A stretch of 63,509 bases of DNA from an uncultured Acidobacteriaceae bacterium (GTDB taxonomy: Bacteria; Acidobacteriota; Terriglobia; Terriglobales; Acidobacteriaceae): NCBI GenBank assembly GCA_903842065.1, contig CAIMKZ010000031.1, positions 1 to 63,509 of the forward strand. The letters run 5' to 3'. Shown here piece after piece: positions 44,310-53,754 of the stretch. The position numbers and the translations under genes were made by a program. Positions within the stretch are counted from its first letter, which is position 1; every line of letters starts with the position of its first letter. The notes beneath the pieces are model-generated. The model had not been told where the DNA came from. It did no database searches and was given only the letters and a program-made list of their open reading frames with translations.

Positions 44310-44497
44310 GTTACACCTCTCCTCAAAGCCCGTGGCCGCATCCGCCCGGGCAATTTCTCTGCGCGAATCCTATCACAGCCCCGGCCGCTCTCTTCCGCCC
44401 CAGTCCAACGATCCTTTGAGTCCGCTCAATCCCTGCGATATAGTTGTGGATTGCGGCCGGATAGCACGCCGTTCTCATCTCAAACAAGGATCATTCG

Positions 44498-46177
44498 ATG
44501 CCTACTGGAAAACTCCTCCCCGGCCTCATTCTTGCTTTCGCGGCCACAGTCGCACTTGCCCAACACAATAATGTACCCGCGGTTCAGGGCCTGCCGCCCG
44601 CCGCCCGCTCCGCCGCACAGTCCATCGACCCCGCCAGAATCGCCGCGCAGGAGCGCTTCCTCGCCTCCGATCTGCTTGAAGGCCGCGGCCCCGGCACACG
44701 CGGAGACAAGCTCGCCGCCGACTACATCGCCACCCAGTTCGAACTCTTCGGCCTCAAGCCAGCCGGTGACAACGGAACCTTCCTCCAGAAGGTCCCCCTC
44801 CTCGCCGTCCACACCATTGAAGACAAGACAAAGTTCGCCTTCGTCCCCGCAAGCGGCGCGCCCATCGACCTCAAGTACGGAACCGAGATCGTCTCCAAGG
44901 ACCAGACCGGCAACCCCACCGCCGACTTCGACGCCCCCATCGTCTATGTGGGTTACGGAATCAACGCACCCGAGTACAACTGGAACGACTACGCCGGTAT
45001 CGACATCAAGGGCAAGATCGCGCTCATGATCGTCAACGAGCCGCCCTCCACCGATGAGAAGTTCTTCAACGGCAAGGCTCTGACCTACTACGGCCGCTGG
45101 ACTTACAAGTACGAAGAGGCCGCCCGCCGCGGCGCCGTCGGAGTCATCCTCATCCACCGCAGCGATCTGGCCAGCTACGGCTGGGAGGTCGTCCGCAACT
45201 CCCAGGCCATCGAGAAGAGCTATCTCCAGGCCGATCCCCTCGCCACACTCCGCGCCGCCGCATGGATCCAGCACGACGTAGCCGAGCAGCTCTTCAAGGC
45301 CGCCGGTCTCGGCAGCGTTGACGACGAGATCGCCCGCGCAGGCAAGCCCGGCGCATTCCATGCCGTTGAGTTGCCCGTCCGTCTCCGCGCCCACATTGAA
45401 AGCCGTACTCGTCGCTACGACTCCACCAATGTCGTCGCCAAACTCTCGGGCTCGGCTCTCGGAAACGTTGTTCTCTACTCCGCCCACTACGACCACCTCG
45501 GCATCGACCCCGACGCCAAGGGCGACAACATCTACAACGGTGCGGCAGACAACGCCTCCGGCTGCGCCATCCTCATTGAGATCGCCCGCGCCTACGCTCA
45601 GAACGCCATCAAGCCGCCCCACGACGTCTACTTCGTCTCCGTCACCGCGGAGGAGCAAGGCCTGCTCGGCTCGCAGTACTTTGGCGAGCACCTGCCCATC
45701 CCCGCCCGCCAGATCACCCTCGACATCAACTACGACATGGTGATGCCCCTCGGCATCCCCCTCTCCGTAAGCCTTGCCGGAGCCGAGCGCACTACCTTCT
45801 GGCCCCAGACCCAGTCCACATCCCGCATCTTCGACCTAAAGATATCTCCCGATCCCGACCCCTCGGCCGGCCACTACTATCGCAGCGACCACTTCTCGCT
45901 GGCCCGCGTCGGAATCCCCGCTTTCACCATCGGCTCTGGAACCCTCTTTGAGGGCCACGACGAAGCCTGGGGCAATGCCCAGTTCAAGGACTTCGTAGCC
46001 CGTCACTACCACCAGCCCTCCGACGAGTTCGACCCCAAAGGCGACTACCGCGCCCACTCCCGCCTGGCCCAGTTCGGCTTCGTACTCGGCTGGCTGGCCA
46101 GCGCGCAACCCCAATCGGTAGAGTGGAATACCGGCGACGAGTTCGATGCTCCGCGAAAGAAGTCCGAAGCCAGGTAA
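44498..46177 (+). CDS. Exported M28 family zinc aminopeptidase
   Basis: 559 aa. Signal peptide LILAFAATVALAQ. PA-like domain (about 140-290, FDAPIVYVGYGINAPEYNWN). M28 active site: SAHYDHLG (zinc His), NGAADNASG (bridging Asp), TAEEQGLLGS (catalytic Glu pair), LDINYDMV and HYHQPSDE (last His). Removes N-terminal residues from peptides, extracellularly or in the periplasm. Its stop is 9 bases before the GT9 gene. Confidence 0.93.
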   Translation: MPTGKLLPGLILAFAATVALAQHNNVPAVQGLPPAARSAAQSIDPARIAAQERFLASDLLEGRGPGTRGDKLAADYIATQFELFGLKPAGDNGTFLQKVPLLAVHTIEDKTKFAFVPASGAPIDLKYGTEIVSKDQTGNPTADFDAPIVYVGYGINAPEYNWNDYAGIDIKGKIALMIVNEPPSTDEKFFNGKALTYYGRWTYKYEEAARRGAVGVILIHRSDLASYGWEVVRNSQAIEKSYLQADPLATLRAAAWIQHDVAEQLFKAAGLGSVDDEIARAGKPGAFHAVELPVRLRAHIESRTRRYDSTNVVAKLSGSALGNVVLYSAHYDHLGIDPDAKGDNIYNGAADNASGCAILIEIARAYAQNAIKPPHDVYFVSVTAEEQGLLGSQYFGEHLPIPARQITLDINYDMVMPLGIPLSVSLAGAERTTFWPQTQSTSRIFDLKISPDPDPSAGHYYRSDHFSLARVGIPAFTIGSGTLFEGHDEAWGNAQFKDFVARHYHQPSDEFDPKGDYRAHSRLAQFGFVLGWLASAQPQSVEWNTGDEFDAPRKKSEAR

Positions 46178-46186
46178 CTCCTTTGC

Positions 46187-47311
46187 ATGGCACACGCGCC
46201 AGACGAATTGCGCATGTGCGAAAATTTAACTTTGACCAGCGAGAACCACTTCCGCCTGCTCGTGGTCCGTCTCGGGGCCATGGGCGACATCCTCCACGCC
46301 CTTCCGGCGGTCACGGCTCTGCGCTCCGCGTACCCTGACTGGGAGATCGGCTGGGCTGTCGAGCCAAAGTGGATGCCGCTGCTCGCCGCGGAGTCCGATC
46401 CGGGACCGTCACTCTCTCCGCGTGGGGTTCTGCGCCCGCTCGTTGACCGCGTCCATCTCGCTCCGGCCAAAGCCTGGGCCAAACGGCCACTTTCGTTTGA
46501 AACCCTAAGCCAGATCGGGTCGCTCGGCCGTGAGCTGCGCGAGTGCGGCTACGACGCCGTTCTCGACCTCCAGGGAGCCATCAAGTCTTCGGTGGTCGCG
46601 CACTTTGCTTACGCCCCCCGCACTCTGGGCGAAGACAAGCCACGCGAACGCCCCGCCCGATGGTTTTACAACGAGCGGCTCGTAACCCACCTCAACCACG
46701 TCATCGAACAGGACTTTGAGATGGCCGCGGCCCTCGAAGGCAAGCCGCTGCCGTGGACCCAGCCCCTGCTGCCCGTGGACCCGGCCGCTGAAGCCTGGTG
46801 TGAGGCTTTGATTGAAGAGCTGGGCGTTGCTCCACTGGCTATGATCGCGCCCGGCGCCGGCTGGGGCGCAAAGCGCTGGCCTGTCGAGCGCTATACGGAG
46901 GTGGCTCGCGGACTCGTCGGCCGCGGTATGCGCGTACTGGTTAACGCCGGCCCCGGAGAAGACGAGATGGCCCGCGCAATCGAGAACGGAACAAATGGCG
47001 CTGCGCTGCCCGTGGCTGCTTCGATGGCCGAGCTGATCGCGCTGGTGCGCCGGCTGGCGCTCTTTGTCGGTGGAGACACCGGCCCCCTGCACATGGCCTG
47101 CGCGCTGGGCAGGCCCGTCGTCGGCATCTACGGACCCACCGATCCCAGCAGAAATGGCCCCTACGGTACTCGTTACCGCGTACTTAGGAGTCCAACCAGT
47201 GTGCGCGACCACAGCCGACGGCAGGAGCCAGAGGCCGGTCTGCTCACAATTACTCCCGAGGAAGTGCTGCGTGCAGCCGACGAGCTGACAGGGAAGGACG
47301 AGGTTCGATGA
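46187..47311 (+). CDS. Glycosyltransferase family 9 (heptosyltransferase-like)
   Basis: 374 aa. Transfers a heptose from ADP-heptose to a lipopolysaccharide inner core. GT9 motifs: LLVVRLGAMGDILHALPAV at the N-terminus, APGAGWGAKRWPVERY, VGGDTGPLHMACALG and GIYGPTDPSRNGPYG near the C-terminus, all matching WaaC/WaaF-type enzymes. KdsA elsewhere in the window supports Kdo-heptose core synthesis. It overlaps the next gene by 4 bases (ATGA), and directly follows the M28 gene. Confidence 0.93.
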   Translation: MAHAPDELRMCENLTLTSENHFRLLVVRLGAMGDILHALPAVTALRSAYPDWEIGWAVEPKWMPLLAAESDPGPSLSPRGVLRPLVDRVHLAPAKAWAKRPLSFETLSQIGSLGRELRECGYDAVLDLQGAIKSSVVAHFAYAPRTLGEDKPRERPARWFYNERLVTHLNHVIEQDFEMAAALEGKPLPWTQPLLPVDPAAEAWCEALIEELGVAPLAMIAPGAGWGAKRWPVERYTEVARGLVGRGMRVLVNAGPGEDEMARAIENGTNGAALPVAASMAELIALVRRLALFVGGDTGPLHMACALGRPVVGIYGPTDPSRNGPYGTRYRVLRSPTSVRDHSRRQEPEAGLLTITPEEVLRAADELTGKDEVR

Positions 47312-47934
47312 GCAAGACTGAAAAAGCCGGCGGCATGGAGCAATGGCAGCGCGTGGCGAGGCGAATCCGCGTCCCGCTGGGGTTTCTAACGGCCGCTTTG
47401 TACCTCTTCGAGCTGTGGCAACGCGAACCTCTGGCTTCCGCAATTGCCTGGAGTCTCGTGCTGGTCGTGCCCGGCGTTGCACTCCGCGCCTATGCCTCGG
47501 GTTACGTAAAAAAGAACCGCGAGCTGGCCCAGACTGGCCCCTACGCTTACACGCGCAATCCTCTTTATCTGGGTTCTGTGCTCATCGCCGCCGGCTTCGC
47601 CATGGCGCTTGAGAGCTGGGCCTTCGCAGTGCTTCTTGCTGTGGTCTTCGCTGCCATCTACATCCCGGTCATCGCCTCGGAGGAGCGCTTTCTACGCTCA
47701 GCGTTCCCCGAGTTCGAAGAATATTGCAAGCGCGTTCCCCGGCTGATCCCGCGCCTCACTCCCGCACCGCCCGAGACCGCACAGAACGCTGACGGCGACG
47801 AGCCAGGCAGATTCTCGCTCGCGCTCTATCTTCGTCACCGCGAGTACAATGCTCTGGTGGGGGCTGCTCTGCTTTACCTCAGCCTGCTGTTTCTTCGGCC
47901 GGCATGTGAGGCTGTTCTCAACTGGGTCCGATAG
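47308..47934 (+). CDS. ICMT/PEMT-family membrane methyltransferase
   Basis: 208 aa, four to five hydrophobic segments. The methyltransferase core is LAQTGPYAYTRNPLYLGSVL with VIASEERFLRSAFPEFEEYC after it, as in isoprenylcysteine carboxyl methyltransferase-type proteins. The bacterial versions methylate lipids, isoprenoids or unknown membrane substrates. Overlap with the heptosyltransferase gene suggests a role in envelope modification. The 4-base overlap and shared strand make coupling likely. Confidence 0.87.
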   Translation: MSKTEKAGGMEQWQRVARRIRVPLGFLTAALYLFELWQREPLASAIAWSLVLVVPGVALRAYASGYVKKNRELAQTGPYAYTRNPLYLGSVLIAAGFAMALESWAFAVLLAVVFAAIYIPVIASEERFLRSAFPEFEEYCKRVPRLIPRLTPAPPETAQNADGDEPGRFSLALYLRHREYNALVGAALLYLSLLFLRPACEAVLNWVR

Positions 47935-48008
47935 GCGTGGTTTTTACACTGCCCGGGCTGTCGTTTCAATAAATATATGTAAGTACGATTGAAGGAGCCC
48001 TGCCCAAG

Positions 48009-48779
48009 TTGAATATACGTGCACTTATCGGATCTCTCTTATGCGCAATGCCGCTGGCAGCAACGGCCTGGAGCCAGCAGGCCTACGAGTTGCCCGCGCC
48101 AAAGCCGGGATTCAGCTTTCCCGACAAGCAGACGCTCACCTACGCCGTCGACTGGCGCGTATTTTCAGCCGGCACGGCGGTGGTTCACTTTGACAGCGAC
48201 GGCAGCCGGGAACGGCTCAGCGCATCGGCGAACACCATCGGCGCAATCAACATGATCTTCCGCATCGACGACCACTTCCAGTCCATATTCGACCGGCAGC
48301 GCGGTTGCACGCTTGAGTTCGACAAGCAGACCGTTGAAGGCCGCCGCCAGATCAACTCCACCCTGAAGCTGGACTACAACCAGGGCCGCACATTCATGGA
48401 CCAGAAAAACATGGTCAAGGGCGAGACCAAGCACGAAGAGGCCGCGATCGGCGGTTGCCTCAGCGACCTGCTCACCGGTGTCTATTACGCTTCGAGCCAG
48501 CCCATGGAGCCGGGACATAACTTTGTCCTGCCGGTCTTCGACGCCCAGCGCACCATCCCCGTGCTCATGAAGGTTGAAACCCGCGAAGAGATCAAGACCC
48601 CGCTCGGCGTCTTCAAAACCGTCCGCGTGCATCCCACCGCCGACTCCGGAGTGGTCAAGAACCGCGGCGACATCTGGATCTGGTACACCGACGACGAACG
48701 CCACCTGCCCGTTCAGATGCAGGCCCGCGCCCTCTGGGGCACCATCACCTTCCGGCTCACCGGCTACGAGAACAAATAG
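48009..48779 (+). CDS. Exported DUF3108 protein
   Basis: 256 aa from a TTG at 48009, with AAGGAG 11 bases upstream. Signal peptide LCAMPLAATAWSQ. The DUF3108 fold: FPDKQTLTYAVDWRVFSAG, a VHFDSDGSR strand and the C-terminal RGDIWIWYTDDERHLPVQMQ. Family members are periplasmic beta-sandwich proteins linked to polysaccharide or lipid transport; the biochemical role is not settled. Confidence 0.85.
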   Translation: MNIRALIGSLLCAMPLAATAWSQQAYELPAPKPGFSFPDKQTLTYAVDWRVFSAGTAVVHFDSDGSRERLSASANTIGAINMIFRIDDHFQSIFDRQRGCTLEFDKQTVEGRRQINSTLKLDYNQGRTFMDQKNMVKGETKHEEAAIGGCLSDLLTGVYYASSQPMEPGHNFVLPVFDAQRTIPVLMKVETREEIKTPLGVFKTVRVHPTADSGVVKNRGDIWIWYTDDERHLPVQMQARALWGTITFRLTGYENK

Positions 48780-48788
48780 GCGCGGTAG

Positions 48789-48808
48789 GCCGGGGATCTA
48801 TCCCCGGC
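48789..48808. repeat. Short GC-rich hairpin after the DUF3108 gene
   Basis: GCCGGGGA-TCTA-TCCCCGGC, an 8-base perfect stem 10 bases beyond the stop. Related to the GCCGGGG hairpin between ridA and msrB. Confidence 0.55.
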
Positions 48809-48877
48809 ACGAAGCCTTCATTGCTTCGCCGACGTTCCGTTTATTCTGAACAGATAGACACAGGAGCTGCTATCTCC

Positions 48878-50059
48878 ATGCCCGAAATGACTTCAGCTTC
48901 CGGCTCTCGCCTAGCGCTCAGCGATCTGGCCCCGCACACCTTCCAGTCAGAAATTCGCGCCATGACCACCGCGTGCGACCGCATCGGCGGCATCAACCTC
49001 TCGCAGGGCGTCTGCGACACGCCGGTCCCTGCCGTCGTCGAAGCCGGAGCCATCGATGCCATGCGCGCAGGCGAGAACATCTACACCCGCTGCGACGGCA
49101 TCACCCGCCTGCGCGAGGCCATCGCCCAAAAGCAGCTCCGCGACTACGGCCTCAACTACGACGCCGACCGCGAAGTGATGGTGACCAGCGGCGCCACCGC
49201 CGGACTGCATGTGGCAGCCATGGCCCTGCTCAATCCCGGCGACGAAGTCGTCGTCTTCGAGCCCTTCTATGGCTATCACGTCAACACACTCAAGTCGTTG
49301 CGCGCGGTGCCTGTCTTCGCCGGTCTGGCCGAGCCAGACTGGGCTCTCGATATCGACGCCCTGCGCGCCGCGCTTACGCCGAAGACCAAAGCTATCCTGC
49401 TCAACTCGCCCGGCAACCCAAGCGGCAAGGTATTTACGCTTGCCGAGACTGAAGCCGTCGCTCAGATCTGCCTGGACCACGACCTCTTCCTCTTCACCGA
49501 CGAGATCTACGAGTACTTCATCTACGACGGCGCGCGGCATATCGCCCCCGCCACGCTCGATGGAATGCGCGAGCGCACTATCGCCATCTCCGGCTTCAGC
49601 AAGACCTACTCCATCACCGGATGGCGCATCGGCTACCTGACCGCCGACGCGCGCTGGATGCCGGCCATGGGCCACTTCCACGACCTCACCTACGTCTGCG
49701 CGCCCGCGCCTTTGCAGCATGGCGTGGCCGCCGGGCTCGAACAGCTCGGCCCTGAGTTCTACAAGCAACTCGCCACAGACCACCGCTCCAAACGCGAGCG
49801 GCTCTCGGCGGCACTGCGCGACGCCGGCATGGACCCCCACTGCCCGCCCGGCGCTTACTACATCCTGGCCAATGCCGAGCATCTGCCCGGAAAGACAGCA
49901 CCGGAGAAGGCCCGCATGTTGCTGGCCCGCACCGGAGTTGCGTCCGTGGCCGGCTCCGCCTTCTTCCGCCCCGGCCGCGGCGAAGACCTCCTCCGCTTCT
50001 GCTTCGCCAAAAAAGACGCCGAGCTGGACGAGGCCTGCGAACGCCTGCGCATCAGCTGA
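48878..50059 (+). CDS. PLP-dependent aminotransferase class I/II
   Basis: 393 aa from the ATG at 48878. Fold type I aminotransferase: INLSQGVCDTPVP at the N-terminus, SGATAGLH (cofactor phosphate), LNSPGNPSGKVF, DEIYEYFIYD and SGFSKTYSITGWRIGY with the catalytic lysine, plus a late arginine in LLRFCFAKKD. It resembles aspartate, kynurenine or methionine aminotransferases; sequence alone does not pick one. Not in an obvious biosynthetic operon. Confidence 0.93.
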   Translation: MPEMTSASGSRLALSDLAPHTFQSEIRAMTTACDRIGGINLSQGVCDTPVPAVVEAGAIDAMRAGENIYTRCDGITRLREAIAQKQLRDYGLNYDADREVMVTSGATAGLHVAAMALLNPGDEVVVFEPFYGYHVNTLKSLRAVPVFAGLAEPDWALDIDALRAALTPKTKAILLNSPGNPSGKVFTLAETEAVAQICLDHDLFLFTDEIYEYFIYDGARHIAPATLDGMRERTIAISGFSKTYSITGWRIGYLTADARWMPAMGHFHDLTYVCAPAPLQHGVAAGLEQLGPEFYKQLATDHRSKRERLSAALRDAGMDPHCPPGAYYILANAEHLPGKTAPEKARMLLARTGVASVAGSAFFRPGRGEDLLRFCFAKKDAELDEACERLRIS

Positions 50060-50111
50060 AATCGCAACGCTCTGTCAGCTGGCACGGCTCCCATTACTCT
50101 GTCCCAAACAC

Positions 50112-50153
50112 CAGAAATGGGTGCCCCAGGTCCCTTGCTTTTGGGGACCTGGG
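50112..50153 (+). repeat. Intergenic hairpin repeat, copy 2 (GGGTGCCCC family)
   Basis: AAATGGGTGCC then CCCAGGTCCC, a 9-base loop (TTGCTTTTG), GGGACCTGGG. The stem (50125-50134 with 50144-50153) is perfect. The flank CACCAGAAATGGGTGCC matches copy 3 at 55.4 kb over about 18 bases. It sits between two plus-strand genes. Confidence 0.85.
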
Positions 50154-50222
50154 AGAGCACGAACCTAAACGGATCACGCTAAACCAACCACAAACTCGCG
50201 CCTTCCATTAAACTTGTAGGCG

Positions 50223-51323
50223 ATGCGATCGACTTCCAAACCCGGCGCTGTTCTCTGTGCGGCTGCGTTCGCGCTCCCGCTTCTACTCGCCGGCTGCGGA
50301 ATGCCCAGCGAGCCTAAGGCGCCTTCGCTTGAGCTTCCAGTCCCTGTCGCCGATCTCACAGCCTCGCGCACCGGCAACACAGTCACGCTCGCCTGGACGA
50401 TGCCCAAGAACGACACGTCGAAGGTTCCTCTCAAACTCACTGAACCTGTGCCGGTACGCGTCTGCCGCGCCGAGGGCTCCGGCACATGCTCTACAGCAGG
50501 CGAGATGAACCTGCTTCCCGGCGCCAAGGGAACCTTCACCGAGACACTCGCCAGCCCGCTCGCCGCCGGACGCCCGCGTACGATGAGCTATTTCATCGAG
50601 CTGCTTAACAAGCGCGGCCGCTCGGCGGGAATGTCGAACGCGGCGACAGTGTTGGCTGGGCAAGCTCCATCGGCTATCGCAAACCTGAGTGCCGAAGTGC
50701 GCCGTGACGGCGTGGCTCTGCATTGGACTCCCGATTCAGCCGATGGATCTTCAACAGCCGTGCGCCTGGTGCGCAAGCTCGTATCGCCGCAAGCCGACAC
50801 GAAGCAGAAACAGAATCCTCTGGCTCCCACTGCCGAGCCCGCCGAGCAGAACCTCCTCGTCACATCCAGCAGCGTAATCGGTGGCGCTCTCGACAGCAGC
50901 GCGCAATTCAGCCCGTCCTACGAGTACCGCGCACAACGTATCGTGTGGTTCAACGCCGGCGATACAAAGTTCGAACTCGATGGGCCGCTCTCTCCCCCTG
51001 TGCGAATCGATGTGGTGAACGTCTTTGCTCCGGCCGTCCCCGAGGGCCTGGTCGCCGTGGCTGTGCCCGGCACTGCTCCTGCAATCGATCTGAGCTGGCA
51101 CCCCGACACCGAGACCTGGCTGGCCGGGTACGCCGTCTATCGCCGCGAGGGCGAAGGTGCCTGGCAGAAGATCTCCGGCACGCAGCCTGTTACAGGGCCG
51201 GGTTTCCACGATGCCAACGTGCTGCCCGGACACAGCTACGAGTACGCGGTCACGGCAATCGGCACCAACGGCCGCGAGAGCGCCCGGTCGACTCCAGCTC
51301 AGGAGTCCGTACCGGAAGCCTAG
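50223..51323 (+). CDS. Lipoprotein with fibronectin type III-like domains
   Basis: 366 aa. Signal ends LLLAGC (lipobox). Three beta domains resemble fibronectin type III: about 38-135 (VPVADLTASRTGNTVTLAW), 145-255 (NLSAEVRRDGVALHWT) and 270-360 (PAIDLSWHPDTETWLAGYAV followed by an EYAVTAIG). They have no enzyme motif and probably mediate adhesion or binding at the envelope. The downstream FAH-family gene is 32 bases away on the same strand. Confidence 0.87.
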   Translation: MRSTSKPGAVLCAAAFALPLLLAGCGMPSEPKAPSLELPVPVADLTASRTGNTVTLAWTMPKNDTSKVPLKLTEPVPVRVCRAEGSGTCSTAGEMNLLPGAKGTFTETLASPLAAGRPRTMSYFIELLNKRGRSAGMSNAATVLAGQAPSAIANLSAEVRRDGVALHWTPDSADGSSTAVRLVRKLVSPQADTKQKQNPLAPTAEPAEQNLLVTSSSVIGGALDSSAQFSPSYEYRAQRIVWFNAGDTKFELDGPLSPPVRIDVVNVFAPAVPEGLVAVAVPGTAPAIDLSWHPDTETWLAGYAVYRREGEGAWQKISGTQPVTGPGFHDANVLPGHSYEYAVTAIGTNGRESARSTPAQESVPEA

Positions 51324-51355
51324 TTTCTGATTTTGCAATTCCCTTGTGAGGTCCC

Positions 51356-52162
51356 ATGAAATACTGCCGTTTCCTGCTCAACAACCGCGCGCACTACGGA
51401 AGAGTCGAGGATCGCTCTGGCGAACTCTGGATCGTCGCACCCCACGACGCGCCCGAAGAAGATCTTCGCTTCCGCGTAGAGAACGGCGACAGCTCCTCCG
51501 CGGCATTCACCCCGATGCCACTCAGCCAGGCCCAGCTGCTCGCCCCTGTCACTCCGTCCAAGATCATCTGCGTTGGCCGCAACTACAGCGAGCACGCCGC
51601 AGAGCTTGGCAACGAAGTCCCCAAAGAGCCGCTCCTGTTCTTCAAGCCGCCCTCGTCCGTACTCTCGCCGGGCGGCGTGATCGTGCTGCCCAAGCTCTCT
51701 GAGAAGGTGGACTACGAGGGCGAGCTGGCCCTCGTCATCGGCAAACGCACGCACAAACTCCCCATCGACGGCGACTGGCAAGGCGCCATCCGCGGCTGCA
51801 CGCTTGCTAACGATGTCTCCGCGCGCGACCTGCAAAAGCGCGACGTCCATTTCACCCGCGCCAAGGGCTTCGACAGCTTCTGCCCCGTCGGCCCCATCGT
51901 CAGCGACGAGCTCGACCTCTCCGCGCCGCAGAACATCCAGGCCCGGCTCAACGGCGAGCTGCGGCAGAACGGCTCTACAAAAGACTTCATCTTTTCAATT
52001 CCATTTGTTCTGAGCTGGATCTCCGCCGTGATGACGCTCGAGCCCGGCGACCTCATCCTTACCGGCACGCCAGCAGGCGTGGGCCAGTTGAAGCCCGGCG
52101 ATCGAGTCGAAGTCAGCATGCCCGGCCTCGGCGTGCTGAGCAACTCTGTAGTGGCAGAATAG
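51356..52162 (+). CDS. Fumarylacetoacetate hydrolase family protein
   Basis: 268 aa. Metal-dependent hydrolase/decarboxylase fold. ICVGRNYSEHAAEL, FKPPSSV, KVDYEGELALVIGK (Glu ligands), NDVSARDLQKRD (Asp), GFDSFCPVGP and LTGTPAGVG near the end. The family splits C-C bonds of acylpyruvates and homologous acids in aromatic or lysine/tyrosine breakdown. Start MKYCRFLLNN is a common acylpyruvase-type N-terminus. Substrate not assigned. Confidence 0.92.
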   Translation: MKYCRFLLNNRAHYGRVEDRSGELWIVAPHDAPEEDLRFRVENGDSSSAAFTPMPLSQAQLLAPVTPSKIICVGRNYSEHAAELGNEVPKEPLLFFKPPSSVLSPGGVIVLPKLSEKVDYEGELALVIGKRTHKLPIDGDWQGAIRGCTLANDVSARDLQKRDVHFTRAKGFDSFCPVGPIVSDELDLSAPQNIQARLNGELRQNGSTKDFIFSIPFVLSWISAVMTLEPGDLILTGTPAGVGQLKPGDRVEVSMPGLGVLSNSVVAE

Positions 52163-52294
52163 GCAAAGCCCGCCAGACCTACATTCGCCGTTCGACTCAT
52201 GGACCATAACTCACCCGATCGGTTACGCTCTTTCGCAAATGTTGTAGCCGGCACCGGCGACTTGGATGCGGCGGTAAACATCAGGAGGACATAG

Positions 52295-52963
52295 ATGGGC
52301 GAGAATATTACATTGCGCGCATCCGACGGGCACGACTTCGATGCTTATGTAGCGCGTCCGGCAGGGGAGCCTAAAGCTGCGCTGGTTGTGGTTCAGGAGA
52401 TCTTCGGCGTCAACAGCCACATGCGGCTCGTTGCCGACGAGTGGGCGCGCGACGGCTTCCTTGCCATTGCGCCCGCTATGTTCGACCGCATCGAGCGCCA
52501 GATCGATCTCGGCTACGAGGGCGACGATCTTGCCCGTGCGCGATCCTTCGTCCCCCGCATCGATTTCGAAAAGGGTGTGCTCGATCTCAACGCAGCCATC
52601 GCCTTTGCCCGCGCCGCCAGAGTCAAGGTCGGCGTGGTCGGCTACTGCTTCGGCGGCTCGATGGCTTACCTGGCAGCTTCAAAGCTCAACACCGATGCGG
52701 CCGTTTGTTACTACGGAACCAAAATCCTCTCGCTGCCTGAACTCGTGCCCCAGTGCCCCACCATGCTGCACTTTGGCAGGCTCGATGCAATGACCCCAAT
52801 CGAGAGCGTCGAACAGTTCGCCGCGGCGCATCCCGAGATGCCGGTCTATCTCTACGACGCGGGCCACGGATTCAACTGCCACGACCGCTCCGTCTACCAT
52901 CCCGAATCCGCCCGTCTGGCGCGGGAGCGATCGCTCGAGTTCTTCCAAAAGCATTTAACGTAA
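52295..52963 (+). CDS. Dienelactone hydrolase
   Basis: 222 aa. The catalytic triad is Cys118 in GYCFGG, Asp164 in GRLDAMTP and His191 in DAGHGFNC; Glu35 in VVQEIFG controls the thiolate as in ClcD-type enzymes. It opens dienelactones formed from catechols in the modified ortho-cleavage pathway. Start has AGGAGG upstream. It lies next to the FAH-family gene, two steps from central metabolism of aromatics. No ring-cleaving dioxygenase is present. Confidence 0.93.
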   Translation: MGENITLRASDGHDFDAYVARPAGEPKAALVVVQEIFGVNSHMRLVADEWARDGFLAIAPAMFDRIERQIDLGYEGDDLARARSFVPRIDFEKGVLDLNAAIAFARAARVKVGVVGYCFGGSMAYLAASKLNTDAAVCYYGTKILSLPELVPQCPTMLHFGRLDAMTPIESVEQFAAAHPEMPVYLYDAGHGFNCHDRSVYHPESARLARERSLEFFQKHLT

Positions 52964-52986
52964 AACAGCAAGGTGTGGTATTTCCC

Positions 52987-53024
52987 AATTCGGCCCTGCC
53001 TCCGCCCGGCGGCAGGGCCGAATT
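52987..53024. repeat. Perfect 14-base hairpin upstream of tetR
   Basis: AATTCGGCCCTGCC, 10-base loop, GGCAGGGCCGAATT. It begins 23 bases after the dienelactone hydrolase stop and lacks a long T run. It may be the terminator of that gene or part of the tetR control region. Confidence 0.7.
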
Positions 53025-53047
53025 GCATTTGCAGCCACACCTGGAGG

Positions 53048-53082
53048 TATAATTGTCTAGAATAAGTGTACTGACCGGTACA
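53048..53082 (+). promoter_or_regulatory. Promoter and operator of the tetR-efflux pair
   Basis: A consensus TATAAT is at 53048-53053. TGTACTGACCGGTACA (53067-53082) is an inverted repeat with TGTAC/GTACA arms and sits just before the tetR ATG; it covers the expected transcription start, where a TetR dimer would block initiation. A TTGCAT 19 bases before the -10 is a possible but weak -35. Confidence 0.6.
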
Positions 53083-53087
53083 GAAAC

Positions 53088-53750
53088 ATGCCCGCACTGA
53101 AAAAGACATCCCGGACCAAAGCCAGAGCCCACGGCGGCCGCCCCCCGCTGGGCGACGAGGCCAGGCAAAGGATTCTCGACGCTACCGCGGCCGTCTTTCT
53201 CGAGCGCGGCTTCGCGAGCGCCTCGACGAGCGATATCGCCCAGCGGGCGCATACCTCCAAACAGACCCTCTATCAGCTCTTCCCCACCAAGGCGGATCTT
53301 TTCGTCGGCGTAATCGGCGGATACACAAATTCGCTCTTCGATCGGCATGTGGAGTTCGTCGAGTCGGGCAACTCGCCCCGCGAGACGCTCAATGAGATGG
53401 GCTCCATGATGCTGGGGCTCTTCGCCGATCCCACATTTCTCGCGCTCTACCGCATTCTCGTCGCCGAGGCCCACCGCTTCCCCGATCTTGCGCAACGGTT
53501 GTGGTTCGATTGCATGGAGCGCGGTTACGGTTTGCTCGGCAACTATCTGCGCTCGCACAAGCTGGGCGGCCCCTCCTATCGAAAAACTGCGCGCAAGTTC
53601 ATCTCCTTCGTCCTCGGCGACTTTGTTGTCAACTCCATGCTGAACCCGGACACAACTCTCTCGCCACGCGTATTGCGCGCCCGGGTGAGCGAAGCCGTGG
53701 ACGATTTCCTCGACCTCTACAGCCAAACTCAGCAGAAGGGGCGGAGATAG
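53088..53750 (+). CDS. TetR-family transcriptional regulator
   Basis: 220 aa. The N-terminal helix-turn-helix is in QRILDATAAVFLERGFASAS with STSDIAQRAHTSKQTLYQLF as the recognition part. The C-terminal ligand pocket is variable. It lies directly upstream of the efflux gene (4 bases) and next to its likely operator, so it probably represses itself and the pump and is released by a ligand. Basic N-terminal tail KKTSRTKARAHGGRPP. Similar regulators control drug and toxin export. Confidence 0.93.
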   Translation: MPALKKTSRTKARAHGGRPPLGDEARQRILDATAAVFLERGFASASTSDIAQRAHTSKQTLYQLFPTKADLFVGVIGGYTNSLFDRHVEFVESGNSPRETLNEMGSMMLGLFADPTFLALYRILVAEAHRFPDLAQRLWFDCMERGYGLLGNYLRSHKLGGPSYRKTARKFISFVLGDFVVNSMLNPDTTLSPRVLRARVSEAVDDFLDLYSQTQQKGRR

Positions 53751-53754
53751 CACG

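Noticed and set aside
44480..45691. 403-codon frame antisense to the M28 peptidase
   Set aside because: The sense frame carries all M28 metal motifs; the antisense translation is a run of Val, Gly and Asp without signature.
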